DNA of 18,032 nucleotides, from the NCBI GenBank assembly GCA_035296965.1, contig DATGZX010000205.1, positions 1-18,032 on the forward strand, written 5' to 3'. This DNA comes from DATGZX01 sp035296965. Lineage in GTDB: Bacteria; Planctomycetota; Planctomycetia; Gemmatales; Gemmataceae. The first letter of the stretch is position 1. Each line of letters begins with the position of its first letter. The translations under genes were made by a program, and so were the position numbers. Positions 1-6,870 of the stretch are shown here, in pieces. Below the pieces are notes generated by a model, which ran no database searches, was not told the DNA's origin, and saw nothing but the letters and a program-made list of their open reading frames with translations.

Positions 1-160
1 CGACAACGGAGGATCGTTCCAACGTGCCTGATCAGAACGGCATGAGGACAGCCCCAGCCAAGGCGGCCAGCGTTCGCTGTGTGCGCCAAGCCTGCCGGCA
101 CTGGCTCTGGGCAGCGGAGGAAACCGCCCGCCAAAACTGGAACACCGCAGAAGGGCCATA

Positions 161-391
161 TCAGGATATTACGGATCTGTATATTCGCAGCCGCGTGTCC
201 CAGGCTGACGCAACCATCGCGCCCACAACGTCTTGGGTGCGACAGTGCCATTCGTCACGCGCTTCGTATTCGGCTATTACATGCATTCCCAGCTTGGCTA
301 ACAAATAATACCCAGCACTGAGGGCCACGTTACCCATTCCCGGCCAAACAGCGACCAGCCAGGGGTGGTTGAGATTCAATCTCTCCGCCAT
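161..391 (-). pseudogene. PAC2-family protein, N-terminal remnant (decayed)
   Basis: The open frame starts at ATG 391 and encodes 76 residues. The first ~48 look like the start of a PAC2 (proteasome-assembly-chaperone-like) protein: a short leader, then HPWLVAVWPGMGNVALSAGY, where the hydrophobic strand followed by PGMGNVA is the family signature, then a helix ending in a KLGM turn and an acidic AEYEARDEW stretch. PAC2 proteins are usually about 250-300 residues. Here the similarity stops after about residue 48 and the frame ends at 161. I translated the other two minus frames down to position 1 and could not recognise the missing part, so this looks like a truncated or rearranged gene rather than a single frameshift. 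No strong Shine-Dalgarno precedes the ATG. Bacterial PAC2 proteins have no settled function. The family call is from motif memory only. Confidence 0.5.
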
Positions 392-958
392 TTGGTACTC
401 GCTTCAGAACCACAGGGAATGGGTCTCTTCCGACCACAACGAGCGAATCTCGCCGGGCAAAGCGATCTTACCCCCTGCTGAGCAAATCAAATGCCGTCAT
501 CCTGCGGCTGCCAATTGGGCTGAATTTGCATACTTCAGTGTTGAGCTTCAGGAGACTGACCCATCTTGGCTTCTGCCGGGCGCGCGTAATCGCTCTGTCG
601 CTGTGCTCAGTCGCACAGGATCCTCGCCGATGCAATCACCTCCCACGGTGCTATGACGTCGGTTGCAGACACATAGATATTTTGCGATCGGGAATTCAGT
701 CCTGCCGCTTCTGGATCTCACACGCAGCGCAGGTGCGAGATTTCAACTTTGTCTGGTCAAGTACCTACCGGCGCGCGATTTGCTCGAAAGGGAAGAGTTC
801 AGAACCGTGAATTTCCGAAGACCGCAAATAGCTAATCTGCATGCTGCGGCCAATGCTGATACATCAGGTGTCGCTGACCGGAAGCGTAATGCGCGTCAAG
901 CAGATGATCGCCGACGAGATCAAGAACGCGTGGATCTAACAGGAAACGGGGGATAGTC
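392..958. other. Non-coding stretch upstream of the FBPase gene
   Basis: There is no convincing gene here. Several overlapping frames of 90-100 codons are open, but their translations are low in hydrophobic core pattern, rich in Arg/Ser/Cys, and match nothing I know. A mini-frame at 841-939 (32 codons) encodes a plausible helical tail (VMRVKQMIADEIKNAWI), which could be the end of a lost gene. It is too short to call. This stretch should contain the promoter for the plus-strand cluster starting at 959, but I cannot point to a convincing -35/-10 pair. Confidence 0.4.
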
Positions 959-2089
959 ATGCGGACAACGCTGAGCATCATCAAAGCCGACGTGGGGAGC
1001 ATTGGAGGACACGTGGCCCCCAGCGAAAAGCTCCTCAACACGGTTAGCCGACACATCCACGAGGGGCTGGATGGTCTGCTGACCGACTACTACCTTGGAG
1101 CCACTGGCGACGACATGGCCATCCTGATGGTGCATGACAAGGGTGTCTCCAACGAGGACGTCCATCTGCTGGCCTGGAACGCGTTCAAGGCCGGAACCGA
1201 GACCGCCCAGGCGCAGGGCCTCTACGGAGCCGGGCAAGACTTGCTGGTCGATTCGTTCAGCGGCAACGTCAAGGGCATGGGGCCAGCCGTGGCGGAGATG
1301 GAGTTCGAGGAGCGGCCCAACGAGCCGTTCCTGATGTTCCTGGCCGACAAGACCGAGCCGGGAGCTTACAACCTCCCTCTCTACCTAGCGTTCGCCGACC
1401 CCATGAACACTGCCGGGCTACTCCTCAGCCCGGAGATCACCAACGGTTTCCGCTACCGTATCCAGGATGTGGATTACACCGAGGGCGACCGAATCATCGA
1501 TCTGAACGCGCCCGAAGACCTTTACGACTTGGCTGCCCTGCTGCGGGACAACGACCGTTACGTAGTCGAATCGATCTACAGCCGGCACGATGGCGAGCAG
1601 GCTGTGGCGGTCAGCACCCAACGGCTGCACAACATCGCCGGCAAGTATACCGGCAAAGATGACCCGGTCCTGCTGGTCCGGGTGCAAAAGAACTTTCCGG
1701 CCACGGGTGAGGTGCTGGCCCCGTACAGCATCGCTCACTACGTCGGCGGGTTCATGCGCGGCAGCCACGTCGGGCCACTAATGCCGGTTCGCCACGGCAC
1801 CGGCTGTAGCTACTTCGACGGCCCACCAATCGTTAGCTGCTGGGGCTTCTGCGTCAAGAAAGGCAAGCTGACCGAGCCGGTGGACCTGTTCGACCACCCC
1901 TTCTGGGATGCAGTCCGCACTCGGGCCGCCGAGAAAGCGATGGAGATTCGCCGCCAAGGTTTCTCCGGAGCGGCCATGCTGCCCTATAGCGAACTGGAAT
2001 ACGGGGGCATCGTTCGAATTCTGGAGAAGCTGGAGTCGCGCTTCACCGTACGCCCCGCGGCACGCACGCCTGAGCCGGTCGCGATTTAA
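959..2089 (+). CDS. Fructose-1,6-bisphosphate aldolase/phosphatase (class V, archaeal type)
   Basis: This 376-residue cytosolic enzyme is predicted to join the two triose phosphates to FBP and then dephosphorylate it to fructose 6-phosphate, a one-enzyme and essentially irreversible gluconeogenic step. The length fits the family. The N-terminal metal-binding part is present: Asp11, His18 and the acidic pair Asp51/Asp52 in YYLGATGDD. The KYTGKDDPV segment carries Tyr230 and Lys233, matching the Tyr229/Lys232 pair of archaeal enzymes, where Lys forms the Schiff base of the aldolase step. Further family blocks are NFPATGEVLAPYSIAHYVGG (245-264) and RGSHVGPLMPV (267-277). ATG 959 follows a GGGGGA ribosome-binding site. 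It heads a likely plus-strand operon with the next two genes (53-nt and 44-nt gaps). Both activities should be intact. The family is typical of archaea and of some deep or thermophilic bacteria, so transfer at some point is plausible. Confidence 0.95.
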   Translation: MRTTLSIIKADVGSIGGHVAPSEKLLNTVSRHIHEGLDGLLTDYYLGATGDDMAILMVHDKGVSNEDVHLLAWNAFKAGTETAQAQGLYGAGQDLLVDSFSGNVKGMGPAVAEMEFEERPNEPFLMFLADKTEPGAYNLPLYLAFADPMNTAGLLLSPEITNGFRYRIQDVDYTEGDRIIDLNAPEDLYDLAALLRDNDRYVVESIYSRHDGEQAVAVSTQRLHNIAGKYTGKDDPVLLVRVQKNFPATGEVLAPYSIAHYVGGFMRGSHVGPLMPVRHGTGCSYFDGPPIVSCWGFCVKKGKLTEPVDLFDHPFWDAVRTRAAEKAMEIRRQGFSGAAMLPYSELEYGGIVRILEKLESRFTVRPAARTPEPVAI

Positions 2090-2142
2090 CGCACGTTTCG
2101 AGCCCACGGGCGCTAGGGCCTTGCATTGGGAGGGTAACGTCC

Positions 2143-2691
2143 ATGTTCCTCAGCCTCCTTATCGTGACCTTCGCCATCGCCACAGCCGTTTCGGTCGTGG
2201 TTGCCTTAGTCTTTCACCGTCCTGTGCAACGGATTCTTGCGCGTATCATCGCTGACGACATCAGCTCAGCCTGGTTGCGCTACTTGATGTTTGCGCTGTT
2301 CGTGGTCGGCATCTCCAGTGGTGTCCGCATCTGGGATCTGGAAAAATATGTGACCAAACCGCCGCTCAAAGGTGCCGAGATCATCCAGCTGACGCAAGAT
2401 CGCTGGATCCTCGAGATTTATCGAACGGTCGTCGACACCTTGCAAGGGCTGGCATGGGTATTACTGGTGTTTTTCGTCGTGGCGCTGCTAGCGTTTGTTT
2501 TGATCCGGATATTCGAGCTTCGACGCACCACGGGCAACGGAGGTCAAAACGTCTCCAACGGGAGTCCGAGACTGGCTCCGGCGGTGAGTTCAGATTCAAC
2601 GACACCGAACACTCTGGGGCCATCGGTCCCGAGCGCGACGATCAGCCCGGACCAGCGGTCTAACGCCAACGATCGAAGGGTTGCAGTTTGA
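2143..2691 (+). CDS. Three-helix membrane protein, unknown function
   Basis: The protein has 182 residues and I do not recognise a family. It has an uncleaved-looking hydrophobic N-terminus forming a first membrane helix (about residues 2-24), a second at about 44-64 and a third at about 100-124. A polar loop of roughly 35 residues separates helices 2 and 3. After the last helix comes Arg-rich FELRR and then a 55-residue tail rich in Ser, Pro, Thr, Asn and Gly that is probably disordered. By the positive-inside rule (HRPVQRILAR after helix 1 and IRIFELRR after helix 3), those ends should be cytoplasmic. ATG 2143 has GGGAGGG about 7 nt upstream. It lies 53 nt after the FBPase gene and is probably co-transcribed, but nothing in it suggests a metabolic role. 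Confidence 0.75.
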   Translation: MFLSLLIVTFAIATAVSVVVALVFHRPVQRILARIIADDISSAWLRYLMFALFVVGISSGVRIWDLEKYVTKPPLKGAEIIQLTQDRWILEIYRTVVDTLQGLAWVLLVFFVVALLAFVLIRIFELRRTTGNGGQNVSNGSPRLAPAVSSDSTTPNTLGPSVPSATISPDQRSNANDRRVAV

Positions 2692-2735
2692 AGAAATCTT
2701 GCAGCGCTCCAACTGTCCAAAAGAGAGGCTGAACC

Positions 2736-2963
2736 ATGGACCCCAAGCGAACAAATCTTCACGGAAAGCAAGAGGAATTACACGAAAAGCGGAAGGAGCT
2801 CCACGGCAAGCGCCGCAAACTGCACGAGCAGCTCTCGGAGGTCTGTGAGGGCTTCGTGCTCTCCGACATGACCGGGGAACACAAGCAAAAAGCCCTGGTG
2901 AGAGAATTACAATACTTGCTCGACTACTACCGGGATGATGCGAGTTGGGAGGGGATCAAATAA
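2736..2963 (+). CDS. Small heptad-repeat (coiled-coil) protein
   Basis: This is a 75-residue, highly charged protein. Residues 8-35 form four consecutive seven-residue units that each begin with Leu-His: LHGKQEE, LHEKRKE, LHGKRRK, LHEQLSE. A leucine every seventh residue in a Lys/Glu-rich context predicts one long amphipathic helix that would form a coiled-coil dimer. The C-terminal part (about 45-75) adds a second helix with ALVRELQYLLDYY. The segment between contains CEGFVLSDMTGEHK. No family is recognised. ATG 2736 is preceded by AGAGAGG at a workable distance. It follows the membrane protein by 44 nt and ends 124 nt before the convergent malic enzyme gene. Codon use agrees with the neighbours, which supports a real gene despite its size. 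Confidence 0.7.
   Translation: MDPKRTNLHGKQEELHEKRKELHGKRRKLHEQLSEVCEGFVLSDMTGEHKQKALVRELQYLLDYYRDDASWEGIK
2757..2840 (+). repeat. Four tandem 21-bp units inside a coding region
   Basis: Four in-frame units of 21 bp encode the Leu-His heptads of the small coiled-coil protein. The DNA units are related (leucine codon, CAC, then an Arg/Lys/Glu-rich stretch) but have diverged at synonymous sites, with leucine written CTT, TTA, CTC and CTG. Selection therefore seems to act on the protein rather than on the DNA copy. Confidence 0.75.
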
Positions 2964-3087
2964 GGGCACTCGCCACCAGGCTAGTGTATCCACACCGAGC
3001 GCGCTCCGGCAGAGCGGTTGTCCGGGAGACAAAAGAACGCGAGATCGGCTCCGGTGAGATAAGCGGGAGGCCGATGCTCCTGCGGAC

Positions 3088-4428
3088 TCAGGGCGGCTGA
3101 GGTATGTAGTGCTCTTTCATCAAGAGTTGTGTTGCTTCGTGTGCATCCCCGATTACCTTCATAGCGTGGTCGTAGAGTTGTTCCCAGGTCTTCGATAGCC
3201 GGGCGATTTCCTGCGCCTGGGCCTTCATCCCCGTAGCTGCCGCCTCGCGGGCAAAGACGTCCCACTCGTCCATCCGCGGAATGATATCGTCTTCGTGAAT
3301 CCCTCGTGCCTCCGCGAATCGGGCCAGTTCGTGGGCAGCGGCAAGAGCCATCTCCTCGGTGATGGTGCGCGCCCGCACGTCCAAGGTGCCGCGGAAAATG
3401 GCCGGGAAACCCAGGGAGTTGTTGATCTGATTGGGGAAATCGCCACGCCCGGTGCCCATGACCCGCGCTCCCGCTTCCCTCGCATCCCAAGGCCAGATCT
3501 CCGGCAATGGATTCGAGCAGGCGAAGACGATCGCATTCTCGGCCATGCTCTTCACCCACTCGGGTTTGATGAGGTCGGGGTCGGACTTGGCGAACGAGAT
3601 GCAAACGTCGGCCCCCCGCAGCGCTTCGGCGATGCCGCCGGTTACACCTTCGGCATTGCTCTCGGAACATACTCGCCACTTGTCCGTGAATTCTGCCTGC
3701 CGTTCCTCGATATCGTGACGCCTCTTATGAAGAATTCCCTTGCTGTCGCAGGCGACGACAGCCGCCGGATTGGCGCCGGCGGCCTCGAGCAGGCGGTAGG
3801 TGGCCACGTTGGCGGCGCCCATACCGATCATGGCAATCTTGACCTGCCCAAGCGCTTTGCCGACCACCTTGAGGGCGTTGAACAGACCCGCCAGCAACAC
3901 CGTCGCCGTCCCCTGCTGATCGTCGTGCCAGACGGGGATGTTCATTTCCTTCCGCAGCGTGTCCAGGATGCGGAAGCACTTTGGCTGGGCAATGTCCTCC
4001 AGGTTGATCCCGCCAAACGACGGCTCCAGCAGCTTGACGGTGCGGATGAACTCGTCGGCGTCCTTCGTGCGGAGGCAGAGCGGAACAGCGTCGACTCCTC
4101 CCAGGTACTTGAAGAGCAGCGCCTTCCCCTCCATCACCGGCAGCCCAGCCTCGGGGCCGATGTCGCCCAGCCCCAGGACGCGCGTGCCGTCGGTGACGAT
4201 GGCGATGGAGTTTGCCTTGTTTGTGTACTCGTATACCAGTTCGGGCTGCGCCTGGATCGCCCGGCAGGAAGCGGCCACGCCAGGGGTGTACCAGATCGCG
4301 AAATCGGCGAGGTCGCGGATCGGGCACTTGGGCATGATCTGCACTTTTCCCTTATAGAAGGGGTGAAGCCGCAGCGCGTCGTCGCTAGGCTTTTTTGCCC
4401 GGGCTAGTAAAGCTTCCTTGGTGAGCAT
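3088..4428 (-). CDS. Malic enzyme (oxaloacetate-decarboxylating malate dehydrogenase)
   Basis: This cytosolic enzyme oxidatively decarboxylates malate to pyruvate and CO2 with NAD(P). It has 446 residues, the size of a malic enzyme without the C-terminal phosphotransacetylase-like domain of E. coli MaeB. The N-terminal catalytic domain shows Tyr47 in WYTPGVA, Lys102 in MEGKALLFK, the metal ligands Glu144/Asp145 in NLEDI, and WHDDQQGTA (167-175). The Rossmann domain has IGMGAAN (201-207), followed by SNPLPEIWPW and NQINNSLGFPAIFRG. ATG 4428 is preferred over the in-frame TTG at 4434 because AGAGAGG lies 7 nt before the ATG but almost touches the TTG. It is the last gene of the long minus operon, 30 nt after the ACP gene, and delivers the substrate of the PDH encoded upstream. 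Cofactor preference cannot be read safely from the sequence. Confidence 0.95.
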   Translation of the reverse strand: MLTKEALLARAKKPSDDALRLHPFYKGKVQIMPKCPIRDLADFAIWYTPGVAASCRAIQAQPELVYEYTNKANSIAIVTDGTRVLGLGDIGPEAGLPVMEGKALLFKYLGGVDAVPLCLRTKDADEFIRTVKLLEPSFGGINLEDIAQPKCFRILDTLRKEMNIPVWHDDQQGTATVLLAGLFNALKVVGKALGQVKIAMIGMGAANVATYRLLEAAGANPAAVVACDSKGILHKRRHDIEERQAEFTDKWRVCSESNAEGVTGGIAEALRGADVCISFAKSDPDLIKPEWVKSMAENAIVFACSNPLPEIWPWDAREAGARVMGTGRGDFPNQINNSLGFPAIFRGTLDVRARTITEEMALAAAHELARFAEARGIHEDDIIPRMDEWDVFAREAAATGMKAQAQEIARLSKTWEQLYDHAMKVIGDAHEATQLLMKEHYIPQPP

Positions 4429-4458
4429 CTTCAATCCTCTCTATGCCGAACAACGGAC

Positions 4459-4719
4459 CTATTTCCGGTGCTGGACATCCTGGAGCGGTGTCAAATACTC
4501 CATGCAGCCCTGGAGGGTGGACAGCTTCGGGTAATCTCTCTCGGGAATCTCGACGCCCAATTCTTTGTGCAGCCCGATTACGAAGTTCAGAAAATCCATG
4601 GAATCGATGTCGAGCTGTTCGCGGAAACCAACGCTGGGCTGGATCTGCTTCAGGTCTGCCTCGGGCGCGACTCCGCCCAAGGCGCGGAGAACGGTAGCGC
4701 GTATGTCGTTTGGCGTCAT
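4459..4719 (-). CDS. Acyl carrier protein
   Basis: This is an 86-residue ACP. The phosphopantetheine attachment motif is Asp-Ser-Met at 39-41, with Ser40 as the modified residue, in QLDIDSMDFLNFVIGL; helix 2 and the acidic C-terminal helices fit the fold (VEIPERDYPKLSTLQGCMEYL). The frame is open further upstream to 4857, but that extension is Arg/Pro-rich and overlaps E2. ATG 4719 is chosen because it gives a full-length ACP and overlaps the E2 stop in an ATGA (4716-4719), a classic coupling arrangement. It lies between PDH E2 and malic enzyme, away from any fatty-acid synthesis genes, so it is probably a specialised rather than the housekeeping ACP. It could present octanoyl chains for E2 lipoylation or carry another acyl group made here. 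The role is inference; the ACP identity is firm. Confidence 0.9.
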   Translation of the reverse strand: MTPNDIRATVLRALGGVAPEADLKQIQPSVGFREQLDIDSMDFLNFVIGLHKELGVEIPERDYPKLSTLQGCMEYLTPLQDVQHRK

Positions 4720-5894
4720 AGCTTGCTCGGCTCCTGTAACAGGCGGTCTACGGCCGCAAGGAACAACCCGCCGCGATGACCATCGCTCACACGGTGGTCT
4801 GCGGACAGAGTCGCCGTGATGACAGGGCGGGCAACGACCTGTCCGTCGGCTACCCACGGGCGCTCCACGACCTTGCCAAAGCCGACGATGGCCACTTGCG
4901 GCGGGTAGATGATTGGGTATAGGGTCTCGACGCCCTGCTCGCCGAGGCTGGTTACAGTGATCGTCGGGTCGGACAGCTCGGAGCTGCGCAACGACCCGGC
5001 GCGGGCGCGGCTAACCAGGTCGCGGAATTTCCCCATCAACTCACCTAGGCTCTGGCGGTCCGTGTCGTGAAGCGCGGGCGCGATGAGGCCGCAGCGCCGC
5101 AGCGAGATCGCCACGCCGACGTGAATCGCCTGGCTCGTTACGACCTGACCATCGGCCCAGACCGCGTTCAGCTCGGGCACTTCGCGTAGAGCGAGGGCCA
5201 CGACCTTCAGGAGAAGAACTCCGTAAAGCAACCGCTCGGTCACAGGCCGCTTGAGGTTTTCCTCCGTCAACCAGGTCATGGCATGGTGCATGTCGATGGT
5301 TGTGCTCAGGTAGTAGTGCGGGATCTCGCGTTTGGACCGGGTCATTGCTGCGGCGATGGTCTGCCGCATGCGGGTCAAACGATCCGCGGCCAGCGGAGGA
5401 GCCGCCGGTGCTGGCGCCGCTCGGACGGCAGCAGCCCGCTCAATGTCTTCGCGCGTGATGGCGCCCCTGGGCCCCGTACCCTGGACGGTCGAGGGATCAA
5501 CCTCCAGCTTTCGGGCCAGTTCCCGTGCGGATGGTGAAATGCGCACCCGGCCGATCTCACCCGTTGGTACATGCGGGGCCGGTGGCGTCGGTGGGGCCGC
5601 CGGCTTAACCGGCGCGGGGGGCTTCGGCGTTGCACTCGGCATACCGACCATGGCTGCCGCTTCCTCTCGGACCGTGGCCAGCGCCGTCCCGATAGGTACG
5701 CTCTCGCCGGGTTGGATCAGCAACCGCTCGATCGTGCCGCTCGTGAAGATTTCGACCTCGATCACCCCCTTGTCCGTTTCGACCTCGGCAACAATGTCGC
5801 CGCGGCGCACAACATCGCCTGGCTTCTTGTGCCAGGCAACGAGCGTGCCGGCGCTCATGTCCGCCCCAAGTTTTGGCATCACGAAATCAGCCAT
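4716..5894 (-). CDS. Pyruvate dehydrogenase E2 (dihydrolipoamide acetyltransferase)
   Basis: This 392-residue core subunit moves the acetyl group from its lipoyl arm to CoA. There is one lipoyl domain (about 1-78) with lipoyl Lys42 in VETDKGVIEVE, an Ala/Pro-rich linker (about 80-112), a peripheral-subunit-binding domain (about 116-153, RISPSARELARKLEVDPSTV) and a catalytic domain (about 172-392). The active-site block is DHRVSDGHRGG, with His367 and Asp371; many E2 proteins have V where Ser370 stands, and AA where GG (375-376) stands. The open frame extends to 6002, but ATG 5894 starts the exact lipoyl-domain beginning MADFVMPKLG. It overlaps the E1 beta stop by 8 nt. The substrate (pyruvate rather than a branched-chain or acetoin 2-oxo acid) is assigned from context and is the least certain point. 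No E3 gene is in the window. Confidence 0.92.
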   Translation of the reverse strand: MADFVMPKLGADMSAGTLVAWHKKPGDVVRRGDIVAEVETDKGVIEVEIFTSGTIERLLIQPGESVPIGTALATVREEAAAMVGMPSATPKPPAPVKPAAPPTPPAPHVPTGEIGRVRISPSARELARKLEVDPSTVQGTGPRGAITREDIERAAAVRAAPAPAAPPLAADRLTRMRQTIAAAMTRSKREIPHYYLSTTIDMHHAMTWLTEENLKRPVTERLLYGVLLLKVVALALREVPELNAVWADGQVVTSQAIHVGVAISLRRCGLIAPALHDTDRQSLGELMGKFRDLVSRARAGSLRSSELSDPTITVTSLGEQGVETLYPIIYPPQVAIVGFGKVVERPWVADGQVVARPVITATLSADHRVSDGHRGGLFLAAVDRLLQEPSKL

Positions 5895-6870
5895 GATGAC
5901 TGAACATCTCCCGAACCGTGTTCGCGATTGTCTCGACCTGGGGCAGGGCCGCATCTTCCAGGTGCCCGGCGTAGGGGATGGGCACCTCGGCGCTGCATAC
6001 ACGTTCCACCGGCCCGTCTAGGTCGTAGAAGCCGCCCTCCATGATCCGGGCGCTGATCTCCGCCGCGAAGCTTCCCGTCCGCCAGCCCTCGTCGATCACC
6101 ACGGCCCGGTGAGTCCGGGCCACCAACTCCAAGACGGTCGACGTGTCGAGCGGCCGCAGCACGCGCAGGTCGACTACCTCTGCCTCGATCCCATCCGCCG
6201 CTAGCCGCTCCGCGGCCTGCAGGGCTTTGCAGAGCGAGCCGCCATACGTGATCAGTGAAACATCTTTGCCCGCCCGGCGCACCGCCGCCCGGTTGATGTC
6301 CACGGGCCCTGCCTGCTCGTCCACTTCCCCTGGCACGGGGTAAAGCATGGTGTGCTCGAAGACAAACACCGGGTCGGGCTCCCGGAGGGCCGCAGCCAGC
6401 ATGAACCGCGCGTCCCGAACTGTCGCTGGGGTAAGGACCTTGATGCCGGGGATGTGAGCGTACCACCCTTCGAAGCTGTTGGAATGCTGGGCGGCAACGC
6501 GGCGGCCAGCCCCGGTAGCCATGCGCACCACGAGCGGCACACTCATCTGCCCGCCGGACATGTGCCGGAGTGTCGCCGCGTTGTTGACGATCTGGTCCAG
6601 TGCCAGCAGGCTGAAGTTGACTGTCATCACCTCGACAATGGGGCGCAGCCCACCCAGGGCCGCACCAATGCCGGCACCGACAAAGGTCGATTCCGATAGC
6701 GGCGTGTCGCGCACCCGCTCCGGGCCGAATTCTTCCAGAAGACCCTTGCTGCATGCGAACCCGCCGCCATAGCGGCCCACGTCTTCTCCCATCAGGATGA
6801 CGCGCGGGTCGCTCTGCAGCGCCTCGCGTAACCCGGCCCGGACAGCCTCACGGTAAGTCATCTGCGTCAT
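5887..6870 (-). CDS. Pyruvate dehydrogenase E1 component, beta subunit
   Basis: This is the beta half of the alpha2beta2 thiamine-diphosphate enzyme that decarboxylates pyruvate and passes the acetyl unit to E2. It has 327 residues, normal for the family. Visible motifs are TYREAVRAGLREAL, MGEDVGRYGG, and DTPLSE with Glu60, the conserved residue that activates the thiazolium cofactor. Then come AGIGAALGGLRPIVE, QHSNSFEGWYAHIPGIKV and the C-terminal transketolase domain with DLRVLRPLDTSTV. The frame extends upstream to 6921, but that part overlaps E1 alpha and is not family-like. ATG 6870 shares one base with the E1 alpha stop (TGATG, 6872-6868) and has no good Shine-Dalgarno of its own, so it is probably translated by re-initiation. 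That would keep the two subunits at equal ratio. Confidence 0.94.
   Translation of the reverse strand: MTQMTYREAVRAGLREALQSDPRVILMGEDVGRYGGGFACSKGLLEEFGPERVRDTPLSESTFVGAGIGAALGGLRPIVEVMTVNFSLLALDQIVNNAATLRHMSGGQMSVPLVVRMATGAGRRVAAQHSNSFEGWYAHIPGIKVLTPATVRDARFMLAAALREPDPVFVFEHTMLYPVPGEVDEQAGPVDINRAAVRRAGKDVSLITYGGSLCKALQAAERLAADGIEAEVVDLRVLRPLDTSTVLELVARTHRAVVIDEGWRTGSFAAEISARIMEGGFYDLDGPVERVCSAEVPIPYAGHLEDAALPQVETIANTVREMFSHHG

Noticed and set aside
841..939. 32-codon mini-frame just before the FBPase gene
   Set aside because: It has a plausible helical sequence but is too short, has no clear ribosome-binding site and no recognisable family.
663..956. Possible tyrosyl-tRNA synthetase fragment (segment ARDLLEREEF)
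   Set aside because: Only a short stretch resembles the family; the sequence after it does not continue the match, so it is probably chance.
3002..3016. Small stem-loop CGCTC-CGGCA-GAGCG between the convergent coiled-coil and malic enzyme genes
   Set aside because: A five-base stem with no T-run is too weak to call a terminator.
3295..4407. 370-codon plus-strand open frame opposite the malic enzyme gene
   Set aside because: It is a shadow of a clearly identified gene in GC-rich DNA; its translation has no family pattern.
4720..4857. Longer N-terminus for the ACP
   Set aside because: The extra 46 residues are Arg/Pro/Cys-rich, overlap E2 and are absent from ACPs; ATG 4719 gives the normal size.
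5879..6754. 291-codon minus-strand frame inside E1 beta
   Set aside because: Same strand but different frame from E1 beta; Arg/Gly/Pro-rich composition typical of an out-of-frame reading.
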